64,000 nt of DNA from Georgenia subflava. GTDB lineage: Bacteria > Actinomycetota > Actinomycetes > Actinomycetales > Actinomycetaceae. The stretch is taken from positions 186,001 through 250,000 of the forward strand of contig NZ_VUKD01000002.1 in the NCBI RefSeq assembly GCF_009193155.1, written 5' to 3'. Below are positions 17,248 to 27,038 of the stretch, piece after piece (the stretch's first letter is position 1; every line of letters starts with the position of its first letter). The notes under the pieces are model-generated. The model did no database searches, was not told where the DNA came from, and was given only the letters and a program-made list of their open reading frames with translations. A program made the translations under genes and the position numbers.

Positions 17248-17796
17248 ATGGGGACCGTGAGCACGCTCCCGCGGAGCCGGGCGTTGACCCGCGACGACCT
17301 GGACGCGATGCCCGATGACGGGCACCGTTACGAGCTCGTCGACGGTGCGCTCATCGTGACCCCCGCGCCTTCGACACGGCACCAGTGCGCCGTGCTCCGG
17401 ATGGCCGTGCTGCTCGACCGGGTGTGCCCGGCCCGACACATCGTCATGGTGTCGCCCTTCGACGTGGCACTCGCCGCGGACACGGTTCTGCAGCCGGACG
17501 TGCTGGTCGCCCGGCGGGCCGATCTCACCGAGCGCGACCTGCCAACGGCTCCGCTCCTCGCCGTCGAAGTTCTCTCGCCGAGCACGCGGATGATCGACCT
17601 CAACCTCAAGCTCGCCCGTTACGAGGCGGCCGGGACTCCGTCGTACTGGGTGGTCGACCCCGACGTCCCCGCCCTGACCGCCTGGCAGCTGACGGCCGGC
17701 AGGTACGTCGAGGTCGCCCACGCGAGCGCCGGCGAGCCGTTCGACGCGTCGTCGCCCTTCCCGGTGGCGTTCACGCCCGCGCAGCTGGTGACCTGA
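17248..17796 (+). CDS. Uma2-family (DUF820) nuclease-like protein
   Basis: 182 aa. The DUF820 layout is clear: RYELVDGALIV (about residues 28-38), LQPDVLVAR (about 82), LAVEVLSPST (about 104) and YWVVDPD (about 132). These carry the E, D, ExK-like and catalytic positions of a PD-(D/E)xK fold. The family is abundant in cyanobacteria and actinobacteria and is usually annotated as a putative endonuclease without proven substrate. It has a strong ribosome-binding site (GGAGGAGG) and stands alone between clpC and a convergent gene. Confidence 0.85.
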   Translation: MGTVSTLPRSRALTRDDLDAMPDDGHRYELVDGALIVTPAPSTRHQCAVLRMAVLLDRVCPARHIVMVSPFDVALAADTVLQPDVLVARRADLTERDLPTAPLLAVEVLSPSTRMIDLNLKLARYEAAGTPSYWVVDPDVPALTAWQLTAGRYVEVAHASAGEPFDASSPFPVAFTPAQLVT

Positions 17797-17866
17797 GGCT
17801 CCGCGGCGCCGGGAACGCCCGTTCCCGCCTCCGTCCCGAGGGCCGACCGCCCGGCGCGCGGAGGGC

Positions 17867-18661
17867 TCAGCCCTGGGCGAGCGCCGCCGCCCGCTCCGGG
17901 CGGCGCGCACCCTGACCGGCCTGGCCGGTGCCGTAGCGACGGACGAAGGCACGCAGCACCTCGTGCGAGGCGCTGACGTCGGCCCGTGCGATCCGGTCGA
18001 TCACGGCGTCCACTTCGTCGACCGGGAAGTACCCGGAGTGCCGGTAGACCTGGATGCGCGTGACCAGGGCCTGCGCATCCATCTCCGGGTGGAACTGCGT
18101 CACGTACTGGTTCTGTCCGAGGCGGAACATCTGGACCGGGCAGGCCGCCGACGACGCCAGCAGCACCGCTCCGGGCGGCAGGACCGTGCACGCCTCCTTG
18201 TGACCGACGTACGCATCGAACGACGGCGGCAGGTCGGCGAGCAGCGGGTCACGGACGCCCTCTCCGGTGAGCTCGATGCGCACCGCCGCCGTCTCCTCGG
18301 CGTGCGTGCCGTCGACGACCGCGCCGGTGAGCCGGCCGAGCGCACCGACCCCGTAGCACAGGCCCAGGAAGGGCAGGTCTCGGCGGTGGATCTCGGCCAG
18401 GACGGTGCTCAGCTCCGCCTCGACTCGGCGCTGGACGTTGCTCTTGTGCTCCTCCGGCGTCGAGACGGTGAACGGGCTGCCGCCCAGGAGGATCCCGGCG
18501 TAGCTGTCGAGGTCCAGCGGTGTGAACCGACCGGCCTCCATGCGGATGCGGACGAGCTGCTCGGGTGCCAGTCCTGACAGGCGCAGGAACGATGCGTACT
18601 CGTCGTCAGCCGCGACGTCCTCGCTGCGCGAAGCGAGCAGCGCGAAGGGCTTGGCGGTCAT
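17867..18661 (-). CDS. Class I glutamine amidotransferase, GMP-synthase-like
   Basis: 264 aa. A single glutaminase domain with the nucleophile elbow GLCYGVG (Cys near residue 102) and the histidine in QFHPEMD. The N-terminus KPFALLASRSEDVAADDEY and the FLRLSGL stretch match a common actinobacterial group of standalone GMP-synthase-like amidotransferases. No ammonia-accepting synthetase is encoded nearby, so the substrate is unknown. Some relatives are gamma-glutamyl hydrolases or act on polyamines. ATG was chosen for length; a GTG five codons earlier is also possible and neither has a clear ribosome-binding site. It converges with the Uma2 gene. Confidence 0.85.
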   Translation of the reverse strand: MTAKPFALLASRSEDVAADDEYASFLRLSGLAPEQLVRIRMEAGRFTPLDLDSYAGILLGGSPFTVSTPEEHKSNVQRRVEAELSTVLAEIHRRDLPFLGLCYGVGALGRLTGAVVDGTHAEETAAVRIELTGEGVRDPLLADLPPSFDAYVGHKEACTVLPPGAVLLASSAACPVQMFRLGQNQYVTQFHPEMDAQALVTRIQVYRHSGYFPVDEVDAVIDRIARADVSASHEVLRAFVRRYGTGQAGQGARRPERAAALAQG

Positions 18662-18890
18662 GAGGTCAGTGAACACGTGACCGCGTCGCGAGGTGCCGCT
18701 GTTCCGCCTGTCGTACACGGCCGGCGGCCCCTGCCCGAATGGTGGGACGGCTCCGTGCAGCGGTGGCGTGCTCGCGCTCGACGACTGCGGGCATGGCGGA
18801 CCTGTGCCGCTGGGGGTGCGGGTGGTCGCGCGCCCGCTTAGCGTGGACGGTGGAACCCCGCCTGGGGCCCGCCGACGGAAGGAGCCCGTG

Positions 18891-19061
18891 ATGGGTCTCG
18901 ATGACAAGATCAGCAACGCCGCGGAAGAGGGCAAGGGAAAGGGCAAGGAGGAGGCCGGTGAGGCGACCGGCAACGACAGCCTGGAGGCCGAAGGCAAGAA
19001 GGACCAGGCCAAGGCCAACCTCAAGCAGGCCGGCGAGAACGTGAAGGACGCCTTCAAGTAG
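18891..19061 (+). CDS. CsbD-family stress protein
   Basis: 56 aa, almost all charged or small residues with the CsbD pattern (KGKGKEEAGEATGN and KKDQAKANLKQAGENVKDAF). These are predicted unstructured or helical proteins induced by general stress in Bacillus (sigma-B) and common in actinobacteria. Function is unknown. AAGGAG lies seven bases ahead of the ATG, which settles the start against a longer upstream frame. A terminator follows closely, so it is a single-gene unit. Confidence 0.93.
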   Translation: MGLDDKISNAAEEGKGKGKEEAGEATGNDSLEAEGKKDQAKANLKQAGENVKDAFK

Positions 19062-19082
19062 GCCTTCTCACGATCAGGACGA

Positions 19083-19113
19083 GGACCCCGGGGAGAGCGG
19101 TACCCCGGGGTCC
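19083..19113 (+). terminator. Terminator after the CsbD gene
   Basis: Perfect 11-bp stem (GGACCCCGGGG with CCCCGGGGTCC) and a 9-base loop, 22 bp after the stop and before the next start. Confidence 0.82.
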
Positions 19114-19133
19114 CGCCGTGTGAGGATGAGCCC

Positions 19134-19970
19134 ATGGCCGCCTCACCCGTCGCGTTCGTCCTCGGCGGCGGGGGTGTGCGCGGTGCCGCCGAGGTCGGCA
19201 TGCTGCAGGCCCTCCTCGAGGCGGGGATCCGGCCGGACCTCGTCGTCGGGACCTCGATCGGTGCCGTCAACGGCGCGCTGCTCGCGGCCGAGCCGACTCC
19301 CGCCGTCGTCGAGCGGCTGCGCCGGGCGTGGACCTCTCCCGCCGCGAAGGCCGTGTACGGGGACTCGCTCGGCCGTCAGCTCCGCCGGCTGGTGTCCACA
19401 CGCACGCACCTGAACTCGCCCGAGCCCCTGCGCCGGCTGCTCGAGGACGAGCTCGGCGAGATCCGGACGTTCGAGCAGCTCGCCGTCCCCCTGCACGTCG
19501 TGGCCGCCAGCATCGAGCGGGCGGCGGAGCACTGGTTCGACTCCGGACCGCTGATCCCGGCGGTGCTGGCCTCGGCCGCGGTGCCCGGTGTCCTGCCGGC
19601 CGCCCGGATCGGGGACGAGCACTTCATGGACGGCGGACTCGTCAACTCCATCCCCCTCGAGGCCGCCGTGCGCTCAGGTGCGCAGACGGTCTACGTGCTG
19701 CAGGTCGGGCGTATCGAGGAGCCGCTGAGCGCCCCCGAGCGGGCGCTGGACACCGCGCGCGTGGCTTTCGAGGTCGCCCGGCGGCACCGCTTCGCCCGCG
19801 ACCTGACCCTCGTGCCCGAGGGCGTCAAGGTCCACGTGCTGCCCAGCGGCGGTCCGCTCGACGGCGACGAGAAGGTCAGGTCCTACCGGCAGATGAGCAC
19901 GGCGACCCGGCGCATGGAGCGGGCCTACGCGGCAACCCGGGACTACCTCGGCGCCGTGGAGCTCGGCTGA
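19134..19970 (+). CDS. Patatin-like phospholipase family protein
   Basis: 278 aa. The oxyanion loop GGGGVRG (residues 11-17), nucleophile elbow GTSIG with Ser41, and the second dyad member in MDGG (Asp166) are all present. A Ser-Asp lipid acyl hydrolase is therefore expected to be active. No signal peptide is seen, so it is cytosolic or membrane-peripheral. Its stop overlaps the ATG of an acyltransferase (TGATG), which suggests a joint role in phospholipid turnover or remodelling. That link is inference. Confidence 0.88.
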   Translation: MAASPVAFVLGGGGVRGAAEVGMLQALLEAGIRPDLVVGTSIGAVNGALLAAEPTPAVVERLRRAWTSPAAKAVYGDSLGRQLRRLVSTRTHLNSPEPLRRLLEDELGEIRTFEQLAVPLHVVAASIERAAEHWFDSGPLIPAVLASAAVPGVLPAARIGDEHFMDGGLVNSIPLEAAVRSGAQTVYVLQVGRIEEPLSAPERALDTARVAFEVARRHRFARDLTLVPEGVKVHVLPSGGPLDGDEKVRSYRQMSTATRRMERAYAATRDYLGAVELG

Positions 19971-21007
19971 TGCGCCTGCCCCCGCGGTGGGTGCGCCGGA
20001 CGGTCATCGCCCCCGCCGTCGTGCTGTCGGCGTTCACCCTGATCACCACCCTGCCGGTGTGGCTCATCGTGGCGACGGCGCTGACGGCCCTGATCCCCGG
20101 GTACCTCCGCCTGCCCCGCGTCCTGTGGATGGTGACGTTCTACCTGGTGTGGAACTCGGCCGCCCTCGTCTGCCTCTTCGTGCTCTGGGTGGCCTCCGGG
20201 CTCGGCTGGAAGGTCCGCAGCCCGGCCTTCCAGCGCGCGCACTACGTGCTCACCGGCTGGTTCCTGCACCTGCTTTTCCTGCAGGCGCGGTGGGTGCTGC
20301 GGCTGCAGATCGACGTCGAGGGCGACGTCGCCGGTGCGTCGCTGACCGGCCGGCCGGTCGTGGTGGCGAGCCGGCACGCCGGTCCAGGCGACTCGCTCAT
20401 CCTCATCCACGCCCTGACCAACTGGTTCGACCGGGAACCGCGCATCGTCCTCAAGGACACCCTGCAGTGGGATCCCGCCGTGGACGTCATGCTCAACCGC
20501 CTCCCCAACCGGTTCATCGCCCCCGCGCCCTTCGGCGGCGACCGGCCGGGGCGCGCCACGAGCCTCACCGAGCAGGTCGGGAACCTGGCCGTCGGGCTGG
20601 ACGCGAACGACGCCTTCGTCATCTTCCCGGAGGGCGGCAACTTCAGCCCCGAGCGGCGTCGGCGACGGATCGACGGCCTGCGCCGCGAGGGCCGGGCCGC
20701 GATGGCGGCGCGCGCCGAGGCCATGCGGCACGTGATGGCACCGCGGCCGGGCGGCATCCTCGCGGCGCTGGACGCCGCCCCGGACGCCGGCGTCGTCTTC
20801 CTCGCCCACACCGGCCTGGACCGGATGATCACCGTGCGGGACATCTGGCGCGAGCTGCCGATGGACAAGCGCATCGTCATGCACGGCTGGCACGTCCAGC
20901 CCGCCGAGATCCCCGCCGGGCGCGAGGACCGCATCGACTGGCTGTACGGCTGGTGGGAACGCGTCGACGGGTGGATCGGGGCGCGGGCGACGCCCCAGGA
21001 CGCGTAG
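19970..21007 (+). CDS. 1-acylglycerol-3-phosphate acyltransferase-like (PlsC family) membrane protein
   Basis: 345 aa. Two or three N-terminal membrane segments precede a PlsC-type domain. The catalytic H-x4-D motif appears as HAGPGD with His136, and the substrate motif as FPEGGNF near residue 220. Such enzymes transfer acyl chains to lysophosphatidate or related glycerolipids at the inner membrane. The protein is longer than canonical PlsC because of the membrane region and a C-terminal extension. It is translationally coupled to the patatin gene. Confidence 0.82.
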   Translation: MRLPPRWVRRTVIAPAVVLSAFTLITTLPVWLIVATALTALIPGYLRLPRVLWMVTFYLVWNSAALVCLFVLWVASGLGWKVRSPAFQRAHYVLTGWFLHLLFLQARWVLRLQIDVEGDVAGASLTGRPVVVASRHAGPGDSLILIHALTNWFDREPRIVLKDTLQWDPAVDVMLNRLPNRFIAPAPFGGDRPGRATSLTEQVGNLAVGLDANDAFVIFPEGGNFSPERRRRRIDGLRREGRAAMAARAEAMRHVMAPRPGGILAALDAAPDAGVVFLAHTGLDRMITVRDIWRELPMDKRIVMHGWHVQPAEIPAGREDRIDWLYGWWERVDGWIGARATPQDA

Positions 21008-21239
21008 CGCTCTTCGGACGCGTCAGCGGTGCCGCGCACGTCGAGAGCTCGGTGCCGACGTCGCGCGGACGGGCCCCGACCTCGAGCGCCACGACTCGCC
21101 TCAGGAGCACTGGTGCACAACGGTGCGTTCACCGCCCGCGAGCCACGACCGGGCGGGCGGTGACCGGCGAAGCCCGGGTCCTCGCAGCGCCGTCAGCCGT
21201 ACGCTGGCGATGAGCACCACCACGGCAAGGAGGCCCGTC

Positions 21240-23948
21240 ATGGCGAAGTTCGTGTTCCGGTTCAGCGAGGGCGACAAGGACCAGAAGGACCTGCTGGGCG
21301 GCAAGGGGGCGAACCTGGCGGAGATGACGAAGATCGGTCTGCCGGTGCCGCCGGGGTTCACGATCACCACCGAGGCCTGCCGTGCGTACATGCGGGACGG
21401 GCACGTGCCGCCGGAGCTGCGGGTCGAGGTCACGATGGCGATCCGCGAGATCGAGGACACGCTCGGTCGGCGGCTGGGTGACTTCCACGAGCCGCTCCTG
21501 GTGTCGGTGCGCTCGGGGGCGAAGTTCTCGATGCCGGGGATGATGGAGACGGTGCTGAACGTCGGGCTCAACGACGCGTCGGTGAAGGGGTTGGCGGAGT
21601 TCTCCGGGGACGAGCGGTTCGCGTGGGACTCCTACCGGCGGCTGATCCAGATGTTCGGCAAGACGGTGCTGGACATCGACGGCGAGCTGTTCGCCGAGGC
21701 GCTGGAGGCGAAGAAGGGGGCGGTCGGCGCGGCCACCGACGTGGACCTGTCCGCGGAGGATCTCAAGGCGTTGGTGGAGACGTACAAGCAGGTCGTGCGC
21801 GAGGAGTGCGGGCGGGAGTTCCCGCAGCACCCGCGTGAGCAGCTGGACATGGCGATCGAGGCGGTGTTCGGGTCGTGGAACACCGAGCGGGCGCGGTTGT
21901 ACCGGCGTCGGGAGCGGATCCCGAACGACCTGGGCACGGCGGTGAACGTGGTGACGATGGTGTTCGGGAACCTGGGGGAGACCTCGGGCACGGGGGTGGC
22001 GTTCACCCGGGACCCGTCCACGGGGCACTCGGGGGTGTACGGGGACTACCTGGCCAACGCCCAGGGCGAGGACGTGGTCGCCGGGATCCGGAACACGCTG
22101 ACGCTGGCGGAGCTCGAGGGTCTGGACGCGCGCTCGTACGGCGAGCTGATGCAGGCGATGCGGCGGCTCGAGACGCACTACCGGGACCTGTGCGACATCG
22201 AGTTCACGATCGAGCGGGGCAAGCTGTGGCTGCTGCAGACCCGGGTGGGCAAGCGCACCGCCGGTGCGGCGTTCCGGGTGGCGACGCAGCTGGTGGACGA
22301 GAACCTGATCACGATGAACGAGGCGATCTCGCGGGTGAGCGGGGCGCAGCTCTCGCAGCTGTTGTTCCCGCAGTTCGACGGCGAGGCGGACCGCACGCTC
22401 CTGACCCGGGCGATGGCCGCGTCCCCGGGGGCTGCGGTGGGGGAGATCGTGCTGGACAACGCCCAGGCGCTCGAGCGCACGGGCGCGGGGGCGAAGGTGA
22501 TCCTGGTGCGCCGGGAGACCAACCCGGACGACCTGCAGGGCATGATCGTCGCCGACGGCGTGCTGACTTCCCGGGGTGGGAAGACCTCCCACGCCGCCGT
22601 CGTCGCCCGGGGCATGGGCAGGACGGCGGTCGTCGGGGCGGAGGAGGTCGACGTCGACCGCGGCGCGGGCGAGGTGCGCGTGGCCGGGCGGACCCTGCAC
22701 GCCGGGGACGTGATCGCCCTGGACGGCACCACCGGTGAGGTGTTCCTCGGCGAGGTGCCGGTGGTCGACTCACCCGTCATGCGGTACATCGCCGAGGGCC
22801 TGGACGCCGGTCTGGCCGCGTGCGGGGACGACGCGATGCGCGAGCTCGTGCTCGCCGTCGACCGGATCCTCACCCACGCCGACGCGGTGCGCCGGATGCG
22901 GGTGCGCGCGAACGCCGACACCGCCGCCGACGCCCGCCGGGCGCGCGAGCGCGGCGCCGAGGGCATCGGGCTGTGCCGCACCGAGCACCAGTTCCTGGGG
23001 GAGCGGCGCGAGCTGGTCGAGGCCGTCGTCCTGGCGGGCTCGGACGACGAGCGGGGCGCGGCGCTCGAGGCGTTGCTGCCGCGACAGCGGCAGGACTTCA
23101 CCGAGCTGCTCGAGGCGATGGACTCCCTGCCGACCACGATCCGGCTCATCGACCCGCCGCTGCACGAGTTCCTGCCGGACCTGACCGAGCTCGCGGTGAA
23201 GGTGGCGGTGGCGAAGGAGCGCGGGCAGGTCGAGCCACGCGACGTCGCGCTGCTCGAGGCCGTGAGCCGGATGCACGAGGCCAACCCGATGCTCGGGCTG
23301 CGCGGGGTACGGCTCGGGCTGAAGATCCCCGGCCTGTTCGCGCTGCAGATCCGGGCGATCGCGGAGGCCACGGTCGCCCGCCGCCAGGCCGGCGGCGACC
23401 CCCGCCCGGAGATCATGGTCCCCCTGGTCGGCTCGGTCCGGGAGCTGCAGATCGTGCGCGAGGAGGCCGAGGCGATCCTCGCCGAGGTCGGCGAGGCCGC
23501 GGGGACGGTCCTGGACCTGCCCATCGGCTGCATGATCGAGCTGCCCCGGGCGGCGCTGACCGCGCACCGCATCGCCGAGGAGGCCGACTTCTTCTCCTTC
23601 GGCACCAACGACCTGACCCAGACCACCTGGGGCTTCTCCCGCGACGACGTCGAGGGTGCGTTCTTCGCCGACTACCTCGAGAACGGGGTGCTGACGATCT
23701 CCCCGTTCGAGACCCTCGACGGCGACGGCGTCGGTGCGCTCGTCGTCGCGGGCGTCACCGGCGGGCGCCAGACCAAGCCGAACCTGCACATCGGCGTGTG
23801 CGGCGAGCACGGCGGCGACCCCGAGTCCATCCGCTTCTTCCACACCGCCGGCCTCGACTACGTCTCCTGCTCACCCTTCCGCGTCCCCGTCGCCCGCCTC
23901 GAGGCCGGCCGCGCCGCCGCCCTCGCCGGCGACGACGCCACCGCCTGA
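21240..23948 (+). CDS. ppdK: Pyruvate, phosphate dikinase
   Basis: 902 aa. It interconverts pyruvate, ATP and phosphate with PEP, AMP and pyrophosphate in the cytosol. The nucleotide-binding domain comes first (GGKGANLAEM, then SVRSGAKFSMPGMMET). The swivelling domain carries the catalytic histidine in GGKTSHAA (His451) with the preceding Ser/Thr that regulatory proteins can modify. The C-terminal TIM barrel holds FGTNDLTQ and GVCGEHGGD. The ATG is preceded by AAGGAGG at the right distance. Upstream in-frame starts lack this. No PPDK regulatory protein gene is seen nearby. Confidence 0.97.
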   Translation: MAKFVFRFSEGDKDQKDLLGGKGANLAEMTKIGLPVPPGFTITTEACRAYMRDGHVPPELRVEVTMAIREIEDTLGRRLGDFHEPLLVSVRSGAKFSMPGMMETVLNVGLNDASVKGLAEFSGDERFAWDSYRRLIQMFGKTVLDIDGELFAEALEAKKGAVGAATDVDLSAEDLKALVETYKQVVREECGREFPQHPREQLDMAIEAVFGSWNTERARLYRRRERIPNDLGTAVNVVTMVFGNLGETSGTGVAFTRDPSTGHSGVYGDYLANAQGEDVVAGIRNTLTLAELEGLDARSYGELMQAMRRLETHYRDLCDIEFTIERGKLWLLQTRVGKRTAGAAFRVATQLVDENLITMNEAISRVSGAQLSQLLFPQFDGEADRTLLTRAMAASPGAAVGEIVLDNAQALERTGAGAKVILVRRETNPDDLQGMIVADGVLTSRGGKTSHAAVVARGMGRTAVVGAEEVDVDRGAGEVRVAGRTLHAGDVIALDGTTGEVFLGEVPVVDSPVMRYIAEGLDAGLAACGDDAMRELVLAVDRILTHADAVRRMRVRANADTAADARRARERGAEGIGLCRTEHQFLGERRELVEAVVLAGSDDERGAALEALLPRQRQDFTELLEAMDSLPTTIRLIDPPLHEFLPDLTELAVKVAVAKERGQVEPRDVALLEAVSRMHEANPMLGLRGVRLGLKIPGLFALQIRAIAEATVARRQAGGDPRPEIMVPLVGSVRELQIVREEAEAILAEVGEAAGTVLDLPIGCMIELPRAALTAHRIAEEADFFSFGTNDLTQTTWGFSRDDVEGAFFADYLENGVLTISPFETLDGDGVGALVVAGVTGGRQTKPNLHIGVCGEHGGDPESIRFFHTAGLDYVSCSPFRVPVARLEAGRAAALAGDDATA

Positions 23949-24008
23949 CCGAGTCCACGCTGCGGGCCACCGACGACGCCACCGAAGCGCCGTGCCACAC
24001 TGACGCGG

Positions 24009-26867
24009 GTGAGCACGGTCACGGGCACGGACGTGGCCGCCGCGCTGCGCGCGGCGGTGGACGGCGAGGTCGACGACTCCGACCGTCGGCGGGCGGAGTT
24101 CTCCACGGACGCGTCCAACTACCGGGTGGTGCCGAAGGTCGTGGTCGCCCCGCGCGACACCGCGGACACGCTGGCCGCCCTGGAGGTCGCGCGAGGTCTC
24201 GGTGTGCCGGTGACCGCCCGTGGAGCGGGCACCTCGGTGGCGGGCAACGCCGTCGGGACCGGCGTGGTGCTGGACTTCTCGCGGCACATGAACCAGGTGA
24301 CGGAGCTGGACCCGGCCGCCCGCACCGCGGTGGTCCAGCCCGGCGTCGTCATGTCGGACCTGCAGGCGGTGGCCCGCCCGCACGGCCTGCGCTTCGGTCC
24401 GGACCCCTCGACGCAGAACCGCGCCACGCTCGGGGGGATGATCGGCAACAACGCCTGCGGACCCCACGCCGTCGCCTACGGCCGCACCGCCGACAACGTC
24501 GTCTCCCTCGACGTCGTCGACGGCACTGGGCGCCAGCTCACCGCCGGGGCCGGCAAGGGGGCGCTGGACGCCGTGCCGGGGCTCGGGGAGCTCGTCCGGG
24601 GCGACCTGGCCACGATCCGCACCGCCATGGGCCGCTTCGGCCGGCAGGTCTCCGGCTACTCCCTCGAGCACCTGCTGCCCGAGCACGGCACCGACCTGGC
24701 CAAGATGCTCGTCGGCTCCGAGGGGACGCTAGTGACGGTGCTCGGTGCCACCGTCTCCCTCGTGCCCGTCCCCACCGCGCCGGTGCTCGTCGCCCTGGGC
24801 TACCCGGACATGCCGACCGCGGCCGACGCCGTCCCGGCGCTGCTCGCGCACCGGCCCCTGGCGATCGAGGGCATCGACGCGCGCCTGGTCGACGTCGTGC
24901 GCCGGCACCGCGGGCCGGCCGCCGTCCCGGAGCTGCCCGCCGGGGCCGGGTGGCTGCTGGTCGAGGTCGGCGCCGAGGAGGGCGAGAGCGCCGAGGACGT
25001 GCTCGCCCGGGCCCGGGCGCTCGCGGCCGACGGCGGCACGGCCGCGGCGAAGGTGGTGCCGGCCGGGGCGCAGGCGGCGGCGCTGTGGCAGATCCGGGCC
25101 GACGGCGCCGGTCTGGGCGGGCGTACCCCCGCCGGGGCGCCGGCGTGGCCGGGCTGGGAGGACGCCGCGGTCCCGCCGGAGCGGCTCGGCGCCTACCTGC
25201 GTGACTTCAGCGCGCTCATGGCCGACCGCGGCATCGACGGGCTGCTGTACGGGCACTTCGGGGACGGGTGCGTGCACGTGCGCCTCGACCTGCCGCTGGA
25301 GACCCCAGCCGGCGTCGGGCCGTCGCGGGAGTTCCTCGAGGCGAGCGCCGACCTGGTGGCCGCCTACGGGGGGTCCCTCTCCGGCGAGCACGGGGACGGC
25401 CGGGCGCGTTCGGAGCTGCTCGGGCGCATGTACGCCCCCGAGGTGCTCGACCTCTTCGCCCGCACCAAGGCGCTGTTCGACCCCGACAACCACCTCAACC
25501 CCGGCATCCTGGTCGACCCCCGGCCGCTGGACGCGGACCTGCGCCGCCCGCACGCCCTGCCCACACCCGCGCGACGCGGCTTCGCGTTCGCCGAGGACGG
25601 CGGCGACTTCGCCACCGCGGTGCACCGCTGCACCGGCGTGGGCAAGTGCCGCGCCGACAGCTCCGCGGCGGGTGGGTTCATGTGCCCGAGCTACCAGGCC
25701 ACCAAGGACGAGAAGGACGTCACGCGCGGGCGTGCCCGGGTGCTGCAGGAGCTGACCAACGGCTCTCTGGTCACCGACTGGGGCTCGCCGGCCGTGCGGG
25801 ACTCGTTGGACCTGTGCCTGTCCTGCAAGGCCTGCTCCTCCGACTGCCCCACCGGCACGGACATGGCGAGGTACAAGTCCGAGGTCCTCCACCGCACCTA
25901 TGACGGCAGGGTTCGCCCGGTCAACCACTACCTGCTCGGCCAGCTCCCACGGTGGACGGGTCTCGCCACGGCCGTCCCGGTGCTCGCGAGGCTGGCCAAC
26001 GCGGTGCTGCGCCTGCGGCCGCTGGCCCGGCTCGTGCTCCGCGCCGGCGGGATGGACCCGCGCCGGCAGATGGTCACCTTCAGCGAGGATCGCTTCTCGC
26101 GGTGGTGGCGCCGGCGCACGAAGGCCGGCGCCGCCGGGACCGCCCGGCGCCTGGTGGTGCTGTGGGCGGACTCCTTCTCCGAGACGCTCGACGGCGCGGG
26201 CGCCCGCGCCGCGGTCAGCCTCCTCGAGCAGGCGGGATACACCGTCGTCGTCCCCGAGGAGAACGCCTGCTGCGGACTGACCTGGATCTCCACCGGGCAG
26301 CTCGACGGCGCGAAGAAGCGGCTGAGCCACCTGCTCGGGGTGCTCGCCCCCTACGCCGCGAACGGCATCCCGGTGGTGGGCGTCGAGCCGAGCTGCCTGG
26401 CGGTGCTGCGCTCGGACCTGGTCGACCTCCTGCCCGACGACCCGCGCGCACAGATGCTCGCGGACTACACCTACACCCTGGCCGAGCTCCTCACCGCCCC
26501 CGCCCCGCTCGGCCCGGGCGAGGACTGGGCGCCGCCCTCGCTCGAGGGGGTCGAGGTGGTCGCGCAGCCGCACTGTCACCACCACTCGGTCATGGGCTGG
26601 GACGCCGACGCCGCGCTCCTCGTCCGCGCCGGCGCCAGCGTGACCCGGCTCGCCGGGTGCTGCGGGCTCGCGGGCAACTTCGGCATGGAGGCCGGCCACT
26701 ACGACGTCTCGGTCGCCGTCGCCGAGAACGCGCTGCTGCCCGCCCTGCGCGAGGCCGGCCCGCAGACGGTGTACCTCGCCGACGGGTTCTCCTGCCGCAC
26801 GCAGGCCGAGCAGCTGGCGGGACGTCACGGTGTCCACCTCGCCGAGCTCCTGGGCGGCAACCGGTAG
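24009..26867 (+). CDS. FAD-linked oxidoreductase fused to an Fe-S (glycolate/D-lactate dehydrogenase-like) module
   Basis: 952 aa, a GlcD plus GlcF-type fusion. Residues about 40-215 form the PCMH FAD-binding domain (GAGTSVAGNAVG, PDPSTQNRATLGGMIGNNACG). A FAD-oxidase C-terminal domain with HFGDGCVHVR and SGEHGDGR follows. About residues 540-640 hold two 4Fe-4S motifs (ending CLSCKACSSDCP). The C-terminal part has two CCG motifs (ENACCGLTW and GCCGLAGNFGM). Such proteins oxidise D-2-hydroxy acids and pass electrons to the membrane chain. The exact substrate is not settled by sequence. The start is GTG, 60 bp after ppdK; a joint lactate/pyruvate role is possible. Confidence 0.9.
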   Translation: MSTVTGTDVAAALRAAVDGEVDDSDRRRAEFSTDASNYRVVPKVVVAPRDTADTLAALEVARGLGVPVTARGAGTSVAGNAVGTGVVLDFSRHMNQVTELDPAARTAVVQPGVVMSDLQAVARPHGLRFGPDPSTQNRATLGGMIGNNACGPHAVAYGRTADNVVSLDVVDGTGRQLTAGAGKGALDAVPGLGELVRGDLATIRTAMGRFGRQVSGYSLEHLLPEHGTDLAKMLVGSEGTLVTVLGATVSLVPVPTAPVLVALGYPDMPTAADAVPALLAHRPLAIEGIDARLVDVVRRHRGPAAVPELPAGAGWLLVEVGAEEGESAEDVLARARALAADGGTAAAKVVPAGAQAAALWQIRADGAGLGGRTPAGAPAWPGWEDAAVPPERLGAYLRDFSALMADRGIDGLLYGHFGDGCVHVRLDLPLETPAGVGPSREFLEASADLVAAYGGSLSGEHGDGRARSELLGRMYAPEVLDLFARTKALFDPDNHLNPGILVDPRPLDADLRRPHALPTPARRGFAFAEDGGDFATAVHRCTGVGKCRADSSAAGGFMCPSYQATKDEKDVTRGRARVLQELTNGSLVTDWGSPAVRDSLDLCLSCKACSSDCPTGTDMARYKSEVLHRTYDGRVRPVNHYLLGQLPRWTGLATAVPVLARLANAVLRLRPLARLVLRAGGMDPRRQMVTFSEDRFSRWWRRRTKAGAAGTARRLVVLWADSFSETLDGAGARAAVSLLEQAGYTVVVPEENACCGLTWISTGQLDGAKKRLSHLLGVLAPYAANGIPVVGVEPSCLAVLRSDLVDLLPDDPRAQMLADYTYTLAELLTAPAPLGPGEDWAPPSLEGVEVVAQPHCHHHSVMGWDADAALLVRAGASVTRLAGCCGLAGNFGMEAGHYDVSVAVAENALLPALREAGPQTVYLADGFSCRTQAEQLAGRHGVHLAELLGGNR

Positions 26868-27038
26868 CAGAGGGTGCCGTCGGCACCAAAGGTGTGAGCC
26901 TGGTCGTGGGCCGTCGGACGCCCTCGGAAACCATCGGAGGCCGTCGGATTCCATCCCGGGGGCTGTCAGACGGGCGACCGGTCGTGAGAAGATGGGGTCA
27001 GCCCCCTTTCACCCACGAGTCAGTCAGGTCGATGACCT

